From: CAZWKQ01 sp964634005 | GTDB taxonomy: Bacteria > Bacteroidota > Bacteroidia > Bacteroidales > JACABE01 | Assembly: GCA_964634005.1 (NCBI GenBank) | Contig: CAZWKQ010000002.1 | Span: 124,001-188,000 of the forward strand | Direction of reading: 5' to 3' | DNA: 64,000 bases | Shown: positions 17,862-26,683 of the stretch, piece after piece | Layout of the letters: each line of letters opens with the position of its first letter | Position numbering within the stretch: the first letter of the stretch is position 1 | Made by a program: the position numbers and the translations under genes | The notes under the pieces: model-generated | The model's database searches: none | What the model was told of the DNA's origin: nothing | The model's input: the letters and a program-made list of their open reading frames with translations, nothing else

Positions 17862-17892
17862 TTTGTTAATATAAAAAAAAACTATATTTTTG
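17862..17892 (+). promoter_or_regulatory. rpmH promoter, -33/-7 type
   Basis: TTTG (17862-17865), a 19-base spacer, then TATTTTTG (17885-17892). Both boxes and the spacing match the Bacteroidota housekeeping consensus. The transcript would start near 17899, leaving a leader of about 68 bases. Confidence 0.7.
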
Positions 17893-17966
17893 CAAACCTT
17901 TTTAGTGAATAGTAAGTACATTAATATTAATAAGATATTCCATTACGGAAATAAAAATATTTTAAA

Positions 17967-18125
17967 ATGAAGAGAACATTTCAGCCATCGGTCAGAAAAA
18001 GAAGAAACAAGCATGGTTTCAGAGAAAGAATGTCAACTGCAAACGGAAGAAAAGTATTGTCAGCCAGACGCGCTAAAGGTAGAAAAAAATTAACCGTTTC
18101 TGACGAAAGAGGCGACAAAAAGTAA
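17967..18125 (+). CDS. rpmH: 50S ribosomal protein L34
   Basis: A 52-residue highly basic protein starting MKRTFQPSVRKRRNKHGF and containing RMSTANGRKVLSARRAKGRK, the universal L34 core that packs into 23S rRNA. The C-terminal acidic-basic tail (TVSDERGDKK) is the small extension usual in this phylum, where L34 is about 50 residues instead of 44-46. It is monocistronic: its own promoter lies at 17862-17892 and a strong terminator begins 24 bases after the stop. In many bacteria rpmH sits beside rnpA and dnaA; neither gene is here. Confidence 0.96.
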   Translation: MKRTFQPSVRKRRNKHGFRERMSTANGRKVLSARRAKGRKKLTVSDERGDKK

Positions 18126-18148
18126 ATTTTTTCATAATTAGAATTTAT

Positions 18149-18184
18149 AATAACAGTCCAACTATTGGACTGTTATTTTTTTAT
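18149..18184. terminator. bidirectional terminator between rpmH and the convergent gene
   Basis: A 13-bp perfect stem (18149-18161 with 18165-18177) around a 3-base loop, core aacagtccaa/ttggactgtt, flanked by T runs on the plus strand and A-rich sequence on the other side. The minus-strand gene ends at 18181, so the hairpin can end both transcripts. Confidence 0.85.
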
Positions 18185-18972
18185 TTAACTGATATAAAAT
18201 CTTTTAGCATTAGATAGAAATTAGGAATAAAAACCGGAGTTGTTTCTGCATATTTCTTAAATTCTTCATTTTCTTTGTATTTCTTTTCAAGCATCGGAAT
18301 TCCTGATACAAAGATTAGCAGAAGAGTAATTAAAATTGGACTTAAAAGCACAAACAGACTCTCTGAACCGTTTATTGCGATTAATGCAAATCCCCACCAA
18401 AGAATTGTTTCTCCAAAATAATTAGGGTGTCGGGAATATTTCCATAAACCTGTCTTGATAATTTTTCCGATATTTTCTTTGTCTTTTTTGAATTTTAATA
18501 ACTGATAATCAGCTATTGACTCGAATAAAAACCCTGTTATAAAAAGTATAATTCCAAAAACCTGAATAAATCCGATTTTAAAAGTTTCGATTGTGTTAAT
18601 TTTTATAATCGGCATAGCGATTACAAGCATTATTATTCCTTGTAGCATAAAAATCTGAAGGAAACTTCTTAAATAAAAGTTTTTCCATGTTTTTCTCCAG
18701 TTATTATATCTGAAATCTTCGCTTTTCCCTAAATTTCTTAATAATATGTGAAGTGAAAGCCGCAATCCCCACAACCATACTAATGAATTTATAAGAAGTA
18801 TTTCTATAGAAGGATTATTATTGATAATTCCGTTAAGAGAAATAATAATAAAACCAAACCCCCAGGCAATATCAACAATAGAATTGTTTTTTAGTATAAT
18901 GGCCAAAATAAAAATTATGCTCATATAACAAAGTATATAAACAGCAGTTTGTAAATATAAAGAAATGAACAT
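18181..18972 (-). CDS. DUF1295 / steroid 5-alpha-reductase-like membrane protein
   Basis: A 263-residue integral membrane protein with about seven hydrophobic helices and the DUF1295 signature: DIAWGFGFIIISL near the N-terminus, LWGLRLSLHILLRN, GLWKYSRHPNYFGETILWWG (the conserved RHPNYxGE motif of isoprenylcysteine methyltransferase/reductase folds) and a C-terminal PMLEKKYKENEEFKKYAETT. Members bind NADPH or SAM at the cytoplasmic end of the membrane; the lipid or terpenoid substrate is unknown. It follows the fused DegV/DAK2 gene by 18 bases and probably shares its transcript, which hints at a lipid-related role but does not show it. Confidence 0.85.
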   Translation of the reverse strand: MFISLYLQTAVYILCYMSIIFILAIILKNNSIVDIAWGFGFIIISLNGIINNNPSIEILLINSLVWLWGLRLSLHILLRNLGKSEDFRYNNWRKTWKNFYLRSFLQIFMLQGIIMLVIAMPIIKINTIETFKIGFIQVFGIILFITGFLFESIADYQLLKFKKDKENIGKIIKTGLWKYSRHPNYFGETILWWGFALIAINGSESLFVLLSPILITLLLIFVSGIPMLEKKYKENEEFKKYAETTPVFIPNFYLMLKDFISVK

Positions 18973-18990
18973 ATTTGTGAATTTTGAAAA

Positions 18991-20796
18991 TTATTCGAGC
19001 ATAATTCCAACGGCAATAGTGCCGATTCCGGCACTTACTCCGATAACAGGTGAAATAGTATCAATAAAAACAGGCTCTTTTCCGATAATTTTACTGACCC
19101 TTTCGGCATACCATTTTGCTGTATTTGCTTCTTCTTTATTAGCGTACAAGATGCAATAACTGTGAATTTTATTTTCGGACGACAATTGTTTTATTAATCT
19201 TAGTGTTTTGTTTATGCTCCCGATTCTGCTGAATGATTTTGTAAAAACACTTGCTTTACCATTACTATCAACAGTAACAATAGGTTTTATATTCAGTATA
19301 TTTGAAATAATACCTTTTAGAGGGCTAACCCTCCCGCCTTTGACAAAATATTTCAGAGTTTTAACATTGACAAGGATTTTTGTTTTAGGAATCCTACTTT
19401 CAATTTCTTGAACAATCTGATTAAAAGGCATTCCGCTCTCAATTGCTTCGGCAGCTCTAAGAATAATTAACCCTTGTGTACCGGATAAAGTAAGGGAATT
19501 GAATACTTTAATGGGTTTTCCGGTTTGATAACTGACAGCATTAGCAGCAGATAAGCTATTATTATAAGTACCGCTTAGTTTATCGGATAAATTTATTGAA
19601 ATAATATTATCGTAGTGAGATGTAAGGTATAAGTATTTATTAATAAACTCTTTCTTTCCTGGCTGAGATGTTGTAGGATAATCAGGCGATGTTCGTAATA
19701 TATCGTAAAACTGAGTTGAGGTTATTGTAACTTTATCTAGATATTGATTATTGCCAACATGTAAGGTAAGCGGAACATAGTGTATCTGATATTTTTCTAC
19801 CAATTTTTGAGGTATGTCAGCACATGAATCAGTAACTATTGCAATATTATATTTTCTGTTGTTCTGAATTTCATTTTGGAAAATCATATCATCAACCTTC
19901 TGGCTTAAAATTGTAGCGTTTTTAGTTAGTATGCTAAAAACTACATCGGGTTTGTCGGTGTGGATATGTAGTCTGATTTTTTTTGATGAACCTGCAATAA
20001 CCATTGAATCTCCAAGTTTTTCGATTTGCTCGGCGATAAGTTTTTTATTAAGATTTTCACCGGAGATAAGAGCTTCGGTGCAATATCTGAAAGTTATTTC
20101 ATTGGCATCATGATTATCGATAAATTCTTCCGATTTAGTTGGATTTCTTGTAGCCACAAGGTTTTTCAGACTGTTTTCTTTAAAATAAGTTATCATTCCT
20201 TCTAAAAAGAAAACAAAGCCTTGTGCTCCGGCATCAACAACATTGTTTTTGGCTAAGACTTCAAGTTTATTGGTTGTTTCTTTTAGCGATTCAAGTGCTT
20301 TTTCGTAAGATTGTATAATCAAATCAATAAAATCGTCAGTTTTATCTTTTATTTGATAAATAAATTCAGCCCAATCTTTTATAACGGTAATCATTGTTCC
20401 TTCTATAGGATTAGCAATTGATTCGTATGCATAAATAACCGCTTTTTTTAGTATAGTAGCGAATTTTTCGATATTTAAAAGTTCATCGTCATTAATTTCA
20501 TTGCTGAAACCGTAAAGAAACTGGGCAAAAATTATACCTGAATTACCTCTTGCACCTACTAATGCAGCGTCGGCTATTGCTACACTAGTGTCTTTAATAT
20601 GATAAGAAGGAGTTACATTATCAACAATTGATTGAAATGTTGAAGCGAGATTGGTTCCTGTATCGGCATCAGGGACCGGGAAAACATTTATTTTATTGAT
20701 AAGCTTGTGATTATCAAAAAGATTTTTAGCACCTGCTAAGAAACTGTAATAAAACTTTTTACCATCAATATGGGTAATTTTTTCTGTAATGTTCAT
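18991..20796 (-). CDS. fused fatty-acid kinase: DAK2 (FakA) plus DegV (FakB)
   Basis: A 601-residue cytoplasmic protein. Residues about 1-195 are a DAK2/Dhal ATP-binding domain (INVFPVPDADTGTNLAST with the Asp residues that bind Mg-ATP, and ALVGARGNSGIIFAQFL). Residues about 225-315 are the FakA middle domain (RYCTEALISG, LGDSMVIAG, LHIHTDKP). Residues about 325-601 are a DegV/FakB lipid-binding domain (AIVTDSCADIP, TSQPGKKEF, SDKLSGTYNNS, GGRVSPLKG). In Firmicutes, FakA phosphorylates a fatty acid held by a separate FakB protein so that exogenous acids can enter phospholipid. Here both halves are one chain, replacing FakA's own C-terminal domain. Likely operon with the DUF1295 gene. Confidence 0.88.
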   Translation of the reverse strand: MNITEKITHIDGKKFYYSFLAGAKNLFDNHKLINKINVFPVPDADTGTNLASTFQSIVDNVTPSYHIKDTSVAIADAALVGARGNSGIIFAQFLYGFSNEINDDELLNIEKFATILKKAVIYAYESIANPIEGTMITVIKDWAEFIYQIKDKTDDFIDLIIQSYEKALESLKETTNKLEVLAKNNVVDAGAQGFVFFLEGMITYFKENSLKNLVATRNPTKSEEFIDNHDANEITFRYCTEALISGENLNKKLIAEQIEKLGDSMVIAGSSKKIRLHIHTDKPDVVFSILTKNATILSQKVDDMIFQNEIQNNRKYNIAIVTDSCADIPQKLVEKYQIHYVPLTLHVGNNQYLDKVTITSTQFYDILRTSPDYPTTSQPGKKEFINKYLYLTSHYDNIISINLSDKLSGTYNNSLSAANAVSYQTGKPIKVFNSLTLSGTQGLIILRAAEAIESGMPFNQIVQEIESRIPKTKILVNVKTLKYFVKGGRVSPLKGIISNILNIKPIVTVDSNGKASVFTKSFSRIGSINKTLRLIKQLSSENKIHSYCILYANKEEANTAKWYAERVSKIIGKEPVFIDTISPVIGVSAGIGTIAVGIMLE

Positions 20797-20816
20797 TAAA
20801 AAAATAATATTCGCTG

Positions 20817-20824
20817 CAAAACTA
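20817..20824 (-). promoter_or_regulatory. -7 box for the DAK2/DegV gene
   Basis: Reads TAGTTTTG on the minus strand, an exact TAnnTTTG match 21 bases before the start codon at 20796. No TTTG at the usual -33 distance. Confidence 0.5.
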
Positions 20825-20940
20825 ATTCAATAAACCCGAATATTAATTAAAAGTTCACAACAAAATCCATAAAAAATCTTAATTAATGGAAGTCAAATAT
20901 TAAAATTACACTAATTTCGCAGATTATTAATTCTGAAAAG

Positions 20941-21855
20941 ATGTCAATTAAAGTAAGTGAAGTAACTAAGATATACGGCGAGCAAAAGGCCTTGGATAAT
21001 GTTAGTTTTGAAATCGGACAAGGTGAAATAGTAGGCTTATTAGGCCCCAATGGTGCAGGTAAATCAACATTAATGAAAATTATTACATGTTTTATACCTC
21101 CCACATCGGGAAAAGTATTTGTATTTGATAAGGAAATTTCTGAAAATTCGGTTGAAGTAAAAACGAAAATAGGATATCTTCCCGAAAATAACCCTCTTTA
21201 TACCGATATGTATGTTAGGGAGTTTCTTGAATTTATTGCCGGAATTCATAAAATAAGCGGTGAAGCAAAAAAAAGAAGAGTTGATGAAATGATTGAAATT
21301 ACCGGTCTGACAGTTGAAAGGAAAAAGAAAATTGCCGAGTTGTCAAAAGGTTACAGGCAAAGAGTAGGGTTAGCACAGGCCTTAATTCATAATCCGGATG
21401 TTTTAATTTTAGATGAACCAACTTCGGGTTTAGACCCAAACCAAATAGTAGAAATAAGAAATCTTATAAGTGAAATTGGAAAAGAAAAAACGGTAATGCT
21501 TTCTACTCATATTATGCAAGAAGTAGAAGCTATCTGTCAAAGAGCTATCATAATTAATAATGGAAAAATTGTAGCCGACGGAAATACAAAAAATCTATCG
21601 CTCGATACTTTTAATAAGATAATAATTAAAGTGGAGTTCGATAGAAGTGTTGAAAAAGAAGAATTATTGAAAATACAAGGCATAAAAACTTTGAAAAAAG
21701 TAAGCGAAACGAGCTGGGAAATTGAAACAGACGGTAAAATCGATTTACGGAAAGAAATTTTCAATTTTGCTGTTCATAATCAGCTGACTGTATTGACAAT
21801 TCAACAGGAAGAACAGAAATTAGAAAAGATATTCCAGCAGTTAACAAAGAAGTAG
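20941..21855 (+). CDS. gldA: ABC transporter ATPase GldA
   Basis: A 304-residue ATPase with Walker A GPNGAGKST (about 36-44), Q-loop region GYLPENNPLYTDMYVREFL, signature LSKGYRQRVGLAQAL, Walker B VLILDEPTSGLDP and H-loop MLSTHIMQE. The opening (IKVSEVTKIYGEQKALDNVSF) and the C-terminal extension match GldA, the ATPase of the Gld ABC transporter needed for gliding and linked to type IX secretion in Bacteroidota. The permease genes gldF/gldG are not next to it, which is usual in this phylum. A weak promoter box, TAATTTCG (20912-20919, one mismatch), lies 21 bases upstream. Assignment to GldA rather than another Nod/Nat-type ATPase rests on sequence likeness. Confidence 0.85.
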   Translation: MSIKVSEVTKIYGEQKALDNVSFEIGQGEIVGLLGPNGAGKSTLMKIITCFIPPTSGKVFVFDKEISENSVEVKTKIGYLPENNPLYTDMYVREFLEFIAGIHKISGEAKKRRVDEMIEITGLTVERKKKIAELSKGYRQRVGLAQALIHNPDVLILDEPTSGLDPNQIVEIRNLISEIGKEKTVMLSTHIMQEVEAICQRAIIINNGKIVADGNTKNLSLDTFNKIIIKVEFDRSVEKEELLKIQGIKTLKKVSETSWEIETDGKIDLRKEIFNFAVHNQLTVLTIQQEEQKLEKIFQQLTKK

Positions 21856-21971
21856 ATTTATTTTTTTTATTATTAAAAAAAGTAAGGAAAAATTAAGAAT
21901 TTTTTGTTCCATTTTTAACTTATTTTTAGAAAAAATACTGATTAAAAATTTTTTAAATAAGTAATTTATAC

Positions 21972-21979
21972 TAATTTTG
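21972..21979 (+). promoter_or_regulatory. -7 box for rpsP
   Basis: TAATTTTG, exact TAnnTTTG match, 32 bases before the rpsP start codon. The -33 region is AT-only without TTTG. Confidence 0.55.
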
Positions 21980-22010
21980 CACACGATTTAAAAAATAAAA
22001 AAATAGAAAT

Positions 22011-22571
22011 ATGCCAGTAAGAATGAGATTACAAAGACATGGTAAGAAGGGGATGCCTTTTTATCATATTGTAATTGCGGATGGTCGTGCACCTCGAGAT
22101 GGAAAATTCATTGAGAAACTTGGCACTTACAATCCAATTACAAGACCAGCAGAAATAGTTATTGATGTTGATAAAGCTATTAAATGGCTGCGCAACGGAG
22201 CACAACCTACTGATACAGTTAGAGCTATATTATCTTATAAAGGAGTTCTTTATAAGAACCATCTTATGAAAGGTGTTGAAAAAGGTGCTTTAACTCAAGA
22301 GCAAGCCGATGTAAAGTTTAATGAATGGTTATCGACTAAAGAAGCTAAAATAAATAAAATAAAAACCGATTCAAAATTGGCTTCGAAAGAAGAACTTAAG
22401 AAGAGATTAGAGGCAGAAGCAAAGGTTAAAGAAGCTAAAGCAGCTCTTATAGCTGAAAAAAGAGCTAAAGAATTGGCTGAAAAACAAAAAGCTAATGCCG
22501 ATGAACAGAGCGAAGCAACAGCAGAAGAAGCTCCTGTTCAGGAAGATAATGCAGAAAATCCTGCAGAGTAA
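22011..22571 (+). CDS. rpsP: 30S ribosomal protein S16 with C-terminal extension
   Basis: A 186-residue protein. Residues 1 to about 80 are the S16 core (VRMRLQRHGKKGMPFYHIV, GRAPRDGKFIEKLGTYNP, WLRNGAQPTDTVRAIL), which binds 16S rRNA in the 30S body. The rest is a long Lys/Ala/Glu-rich helix ending in an acidic tail (AEEAPVQEDNAENPAE). Such a tail is typical of Bacteroidota S16, which is about twice the E. coli length. Own promoter at 21972-21979 and terminator at 22600-22634, so it is monocistronic, without the rimM/trmD/rplS neighbours seen in Proteobacteria. Confidence 0.95.
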   Translation: MPVRMRLQRHGKKGMPFYHIVIADGRAPRDGKFIEKLGTYNPITRPAEIVIDVDKAIKWLRNGAQPTDTVRAILSYKGVLYKNHLMKGVEKGALTQEQADVKFNEWLSTKEAKINKIKTDSKLASKEELKKRLEAEAKVKEAKAALIAEKRAKELAEKQKANADEQSEATAEEAPVQEDNAENPAE

Positions 22572-22599
22572 TTTTTTTCATAATAAATTGTTTAGTTAT

Positions 22600-22634
22600 A
22601 GAGCTGAGGTATTTATCTCGGCTCTTTTCTTTTT
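22600..22634 (+). terminator. rpsP terminator
   Basis: Arms agagctgag (22600-22608) and ctcggctct (22617-22625) pair over 9 bp with one T-G wobble, loop of 8, followed by tttctttttatt. Confidence 0.82.
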
Positions 22635-22802
22635 ATTCATTAATTAATCGTCAAAAGAGCAAAGTTTTTGGTTATTGCAATACTTCTATTTATTTAATGT
22701 ATTTATTTATGCCTTATTTAAATAATACTTTGGCTTTATCGACGATTTTAGATTTTCTTAAGTTTTAAAAAAAGGGATTAAATATAAAAAATTTGGGATA
22801 AA

Positions 22803-22835
22803 TAAAAAAGCCCGCCTTTATTGTTATGGCAGGCT
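22803..22835 (-). terminator. terminator of the T9SS protein gene at 22856
   Basis: On the minus strand agcctgcc (22835-22828) pairs with ggcgggct (22816-22809) with one mismatch, then a T run. It begins 21 bases after the stop codon. Confidence 0.8.
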
Positions 22836-22855
22836 CAATAAAGTGAATAAATTTA

Positions 22856-23578
22856 TTATTTCTTGACCAATTTATGGGTTTCTATTACTTTTCCGTCAGA
22901 AATTAATGAATAAAAATAAATGCCTGAAGGTAAATGGCTTATATTAATTTCTTTATTAGTAATTTGATTGTCAATATCTATTGTTTCTAATCGTTCACCT
23001 ATAATATTTGTTATTATGATTTGTGACGTAGCGACTTGATTTATGACTTTATAGTTGAAAGTAACTATCCCTTTTGATGGATTTGGTAAAGCCTTAATAT
23101 ATTCATTGTTTGATTTTTGCAAGTTTTCAATTCCTGTTGAAGTTGTATAATTCACTGTAACACTTACACTGTCGTTAATATTGTTTTTATTAAAAAAAAC
23201 ATATAAAATCTGTGAAGTGCCGCTTCTGCCATGTGCATTGTATTCGGGAATGCAGCTCGTATCTATCTCGTTTGGCTGAATTGTTACAAAGCCGGGCGAG
23301 ATATAAATTGTCGGGTCATAACATTGACCGGCAAAGCAAAAAGAATTTTCAGAATCCTGAACTAAACTTTTTTCAATCTTTTTGAATTTAACTTCTTTAA
23401 CTACAGTTGAAATATTTTTAACAAATAGATGTATAGCAAACTGATCGTAAGGACTTCCTGTTACATCTATAGTTGAATTGTTAGGCAACGTGTTGCCATT
23501 GTAAATAATTTGCATCGTTTGTGTAAATGCAAAATTTATTGTCAATAAGGCTAATATAAATACGGATATTTTTTTCAT
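22856..23578 (-). CDS. type IX-secreted protein, small
   Basis: A 240-residue protein with a signal peptide (KKISVFILALLTINFAF) and a C-terminal type IX sorting domain (about 165-240: LPNPSKGIVTFNYKV, SQIIITNIIGERLETI, NISHLPSGIYFYSLISDG, final K-L-V-K-K). The passenger (20-160) is a beta-sandwich (IYNGNTLPNNSTIDV, FAIHLFVKNIST) with two Cys in CFAGQCYDP that may form a disulfide. Similar short passengers occur beside Omp28-type proteins. It lies 77 bases downstream of the 960-residue T9SS gene; a strong hairpin separates them, so expression may differ. Function unknown. Confidence 0.83.
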   Translation of the reverse strand: MKKISVFILALLTINFAFTQTMQIIYNGNTLPNNSTIDVTGSPYDQFAIHLFVKNISTVVKEVKFKKIEKSLVQDSENSFCFAGQCYDPTIYISPGFVTIQPNEIDTSCIPEYNAHGRSGTSQILYVFFNKNNINDSVSVTVNYTTSTGIENLQKSNNEYIKALPNPSKGIVTFNYKVINQVATSQIIITNIIGERLETIDIDNQITNKEINISHLPSGIYFYSLISDGKVIETHKLVKK

Positions 23579-23589
23579 TTGTTTTCATT

Positions 23590-23641
23590 TTAAAATAAAC
23601 GGAGAGAAGAATTCTAAATTGTAAATTACTTCTCTCCGTTT
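23590..23641 (-). terminator. hairpin between the two T9SS genes
   Basis: A 13-bp perfect stem (aaacggagagaag 23597-23609 and cttctctccgttt 23629-23641) with a 19-base loop. On the minus strand it is followed by ttttattt, so it can end the transcript of the gene at 23656 or attenuate read-through into 22856. Confidence 0.7.
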
Positions 23642-23655
23642 GAATAATTAGTGAA

Positions 23656-26538
23656 TTACTCAACAATCAATTTATTTGAAATGATGTTATCACCTGTTTG
23701 AATGTTTAAGTAATAGATTCCTTTAGAAAAATGACCAAGATTTAAATTAAAATTCTGACTTCCGTTTAGTTCACCTTTATTTTCGCTGTAAACTAAAGCT
23801 CCAAGACTGTTATACAAAGAAATTGTCACATTTTTGGATGAATTAAGGAAGAATTGAATATTAACGTTATCTTTAGCAGGGTTTGGACTAATAGCAACAT
23901 TACTGATTGAATTAATTTCTTCAACGCCAATTAACGATGTAAGATTGAATATTTTTTTCTCCATAGTAGTAAACTGACCTGTTGAAGAAATAACAACTTG
24001 ATTAGCTGCATTTTTTAAATTATAGTTACCTGCACCGTATCCTGCATTGATTCCGTCACCATAAGAATCGTAAACATAAACTGAATAGCAACCTGTAGCA
24101 CTGAATGTAACGTTATGAGTGTGAGTTGCTGTACCATTTGCAGTTAAATCGGTGTATGGACCTCCTGATGCTACTATTGCACCTGTAGCGTCTTCAACAA
24201 TTTTCCATGTTGATTCTGAACCGTATCTGTCTTGAACAAAAGTAAATACATGAGGAATACCATTAGTATTGTTGTTAGTCATTGTGAATGTTTTAGTTTT
24301 ACTATTGTTAGCACTGTTTTGGTCAGAAGCACCATTTACCTGTGCTACTTCAATGGTTAATGTATTATTTGCCTGAACAGTAAATCCAACTATGCTATCG
24401 TAATCAATAGATTTACTTGCATAAGGAGCTATGCTGCCTGTCCAAGTAAATGTTCCACTTGTTGCACCATTGATATTGTGATTGAATGTAATACTTGTTA
24501 CGGTTTCAGAGCCTAAGTTTTTAACTCTTAAAACAGGTTTAACTTTTGCGGCACAAATCTCGTTTTCAGCGTCAATATTGTCAATTGCAATATCTCTGTT
24601 ATATGGTATATTGGTAATATTAACAGAGGATTCAGCTCCAGTGATTATTTCTTGTTTTCCTTCGGCAACAAAAGCTACAATTTCTAAGTTTCCAAGTTCA
24701 ACATCAATATTTCCGATAGTGTTTGGTAAAGTATAAGTATAAGTTTTAGTGAATACTGTTCCGTTTGAAGTATTAGGAATAGTATCACCCCATTGGCCGG
24801 TAAGTAAATGACGGAGTGCATGCAAATGGTTGTATTTTCCGTTTGGAAGCATTTGAGCAGGATTGGTATTACCGCCGGTTTGAGGACCTTCAATATTATT
24901 TTGCAATAATGCAACATTCATCATATTGATTGCTGGACCGTTGGCAAAATAATTGACTTGAACAGTAACAGACAATTGACGAGTTTGAGCATCAACAGTT
25001 GCTGATGTAACCGACATATTGGCATAAGTTGGCATAGCAAGAACTTCGTCACCTTTAGCAGCCCAAACAGATCTGCTTAATGCAGTTGAAGTGTTTGGAG
25101 GAAATACGTGGCGGTTGATAGTTCCTGAAGGATAGCCTGTTAAACCTGTTTGATTAGCTAAAGCATCGCCAAATTGTGTCCTGAAGTCGGGTTCTCCTGC
25201 ACTTGGTGTTGCATAACTTCCCTGGTGAATATTAATTAGGAAAACATCATTTGGATGAAGTGCTTTGTATTGATTGGCAATTTTATGTCCATCGGGGCAA
25301 TATGTACAGTGAATTCCTGTGTACTCTTCCAATACAACTTTACGGAAAACCAAGTTTGTAACAACATTTATATTTTTAGATAAAGTATCGCTGCTATAAG
25401 AGGCATTGCCATTGATGTTTGATGCCCAAACTTTTAAATTATAACTGCCGTTTGTTGTTGGAGTCCATTGTGTTGAATGAGAATAATTTGCCGTAGATAA
25501 ACCGGGAATATTAACTCCAGTAAAATTTTGGGTAATTGGAGCAGCATTATCTATTGAATAATTTAATGTATAAGATGTAACTGCATTAGACCCGGTTACT
25601 TCAAGAGTACCTGCAATTGTTTGCGGAGTATTAACCTGAACAATAGATCCAACATTTAATGTTTTAATTTTAACTCCGTTAGGTTGAGGATTTGTCGATG
25701 CTAAATCAACTCCCCATATCATTTTTCCTTGAACTAATCCGCCAAGAGTGGTTGTTCCTGTTATTAAATTAGTTGTTTGAAATAATCCGCCTGAAATATT
25801 TGATGATGTAATACCGCTTAGCACTTGAGTCATATCACTCATTAAACCGGTTTTTTGTTTTGTGGAAATTTTAACCTGAATAACATCGTTCATATTGCTT
25901 CCTGAAGCTTGTGAATAAAGCCATAAGTAAGGACCGCCCGGAGTTACGTTATCGAAAGCCGAGCCTGAAGCACTAAATGAACCTAAGTTTGCAGCAGGTA
26001 TTGAATCTAACAAAGTTCCGGTCATGCTGTATAAGCGAGGCCCCAGTGTGTTCCAAGGACCTACCCATAAACCGCCTGCACCGCCATTAGCAGTAGGATC
26101 ATATGCAATATGACGTACAGCAAATCCTGAAGGAAGTGTAATTGTTGAAACTATTGCTTTTGTTACAAAATCCATTTTGTAAATAACATTACTGTTACTT
26201 CCACCGTAAAAATATGTGCCATCAAAAGCCAAATCTCTTATACCACCTGTAAGAGACCCTGAAACCGAAAAGCTGTCAACTAATGCACCTGTGGTTGTGA
26301 TTTTGTAAAATTTGTTACTAGCCCATTTTGTTACGTATAAATGGGTTCCGTCAGACTCAATTCCGTATGTTCCGGGACCCCAGATAGCGGAGCTGATATC
26401 GGATGAAAACTGAACAGTCCATACATTTGTAGAAGTTACACTTTTTGTCCCTGCTATAAATGGGGCTTGTTCTGATGTTTGTGAAGAAACAAACATAAAT
26501 AATCCCATAAAAAATAGGAAAAAGGAAAATTTTTTCAT
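23656..26538 (-). CDS. type IX-secreted protein with Omp28-like thioredoxin-fold domain
   Basis: A 960-residue secreted protein. After the signal peptide (FFLFFMGLFMFVSS), residues about 30-280 look like a beta-propeller (YGIESDGTHLYVTKWASN, IRDLAFDGTYFYGG). Residues about 290-385 are an Ig-like domain. From about 395 comes an Omp28-related domain (VVLEEYTGIHCTYCPDGHK) with a C-x-x-C pair and IHQGSYATPSAGEPDFRT. Further beta domains follow (CARDB-like, about 655-760), then the type IX sorting domain (about 880-960, ISPNPAKDNVNIQFF, LGHFSKGIYYLNIQTGDN, final K-L-I-V-E). Likely surface-bound or released. The role of the C-x-x-C is unknown; Omp28 proteins are surface antigens of oral Bacteroidota. 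Confidence 0.87.
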   Translation of the reverse strand: MKKFSFFLFFMGLFMFVSSQTSEQAPFIAGTKSVTSTNVWTVQFSSDISSAIWGPGTYGIESDGTHLYVTKWASNKFYKITTTGALVDSFSVSGSLTGGIRDLAFDGTYFYGGSNSNVIYKMDFVTKAIVSTITLPSGFAVRHIAYDPTANGGAGGLWVGPWNTLGPRLYSMTGTLLDSIPAANLGSFSASGSAFDNVTPGGPYLWLYSQASGSNMNDVIQVKISTKQKTGLMSDMTQVLSGITSSNISGGLFQTTNLITGTTTLGGLVQGKMIWGVDLASTNPQPNGVKIKTLNVGSIVQVNTPQTIAGTLEVTGSNAVTSYTLNYSIDNAAPITQNFTGVNIPGLSTANYSHSTQWTPTTNGSYNLKVWASNINGNASYSSDTLSKNINVVTNLVFRKVVLEEYTGIHCTYCPDGHKIANQYKALHPNDVFLINIHQGSYATPSAGEPDFRTQFGDALANQTGLTGYPSGTINRHVFPPNTSTALSRSVWAAKGDEVLAMPTYANMSVTSATVDAQTRQLSVTVQVNYFANGPAINMMNVALLQNNIEGPQTGGNTNPAQMLPNGKYNHLHALRHLLTGQWGDTIPNTSNGTVFTKTYTYTLPNTIGNIDVELGNLEIVAFVAEGKQEIITGAESSVNITNIPYNRDIAIDNIDAENEICAAKVKPVLRVKNLGSETVTSITFNHNINGATSGTFTWTGSIAPYASKSIDYDSIVGFTVQANNTLTIEVAQVNGASDQNSANNSKTKTFTMTNNNTNGIPHVFTFVQDRYGSESTWKIVEDATGAIVASGGPYTDLTANGTATHTHNVTFSATGCYSVYVYDSYGDGINAGYGAGNYNLKNAANQVVISSTGQFTTMEKKIFNLTSLIGVEEINSISNVAISPNPAKDNVNIQFFLNSSKNVTISLYNSLGALVYSENKGELNGSQNFNLNLGHFSKGIYYLNIQTGDNIISNKLIVE

Positions 26539-26576
26539 AAATTTATTCTTTTTAATTATTAAAAAAGTTATTTGTG

Positions 26577-26584
26577 CAAATTTA
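26577..26584 (-). promoter_or_regulatory. -7 box for the Omp28-like gene
   Basis: Reads TAAATTTG on the minus strand, an exact TAnnTTTG match 39 bases before the start codon at 26538. Confidence 0.5.
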
Positions 26585-26640
26585 GTGTTTCAAAAAACAA
26601 TTTTGTTTTTTTTAACCTTAAATTAACTTTGTTTCAGGTA

Positions 26641-26683
26641 GTTTTAAAATAAGATTAACTGAGCCTTGTCTTATGTTTAAAAC
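26641..26683 (-). terminator. inverted repeat over the hutU stop codon
   Basis: Arms gttttaaaataaga (26641-26654) and tcttatgtttaaaac (26669-26683) pair over 14 positions with one bulged base. The right arm contains the hutU stop codon (26677-26679). Very AT-rich and without an immediate T run, so termination is likely but not certain; a second A/T hairpin (26592-26611) follows. Confidence 0.4.
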
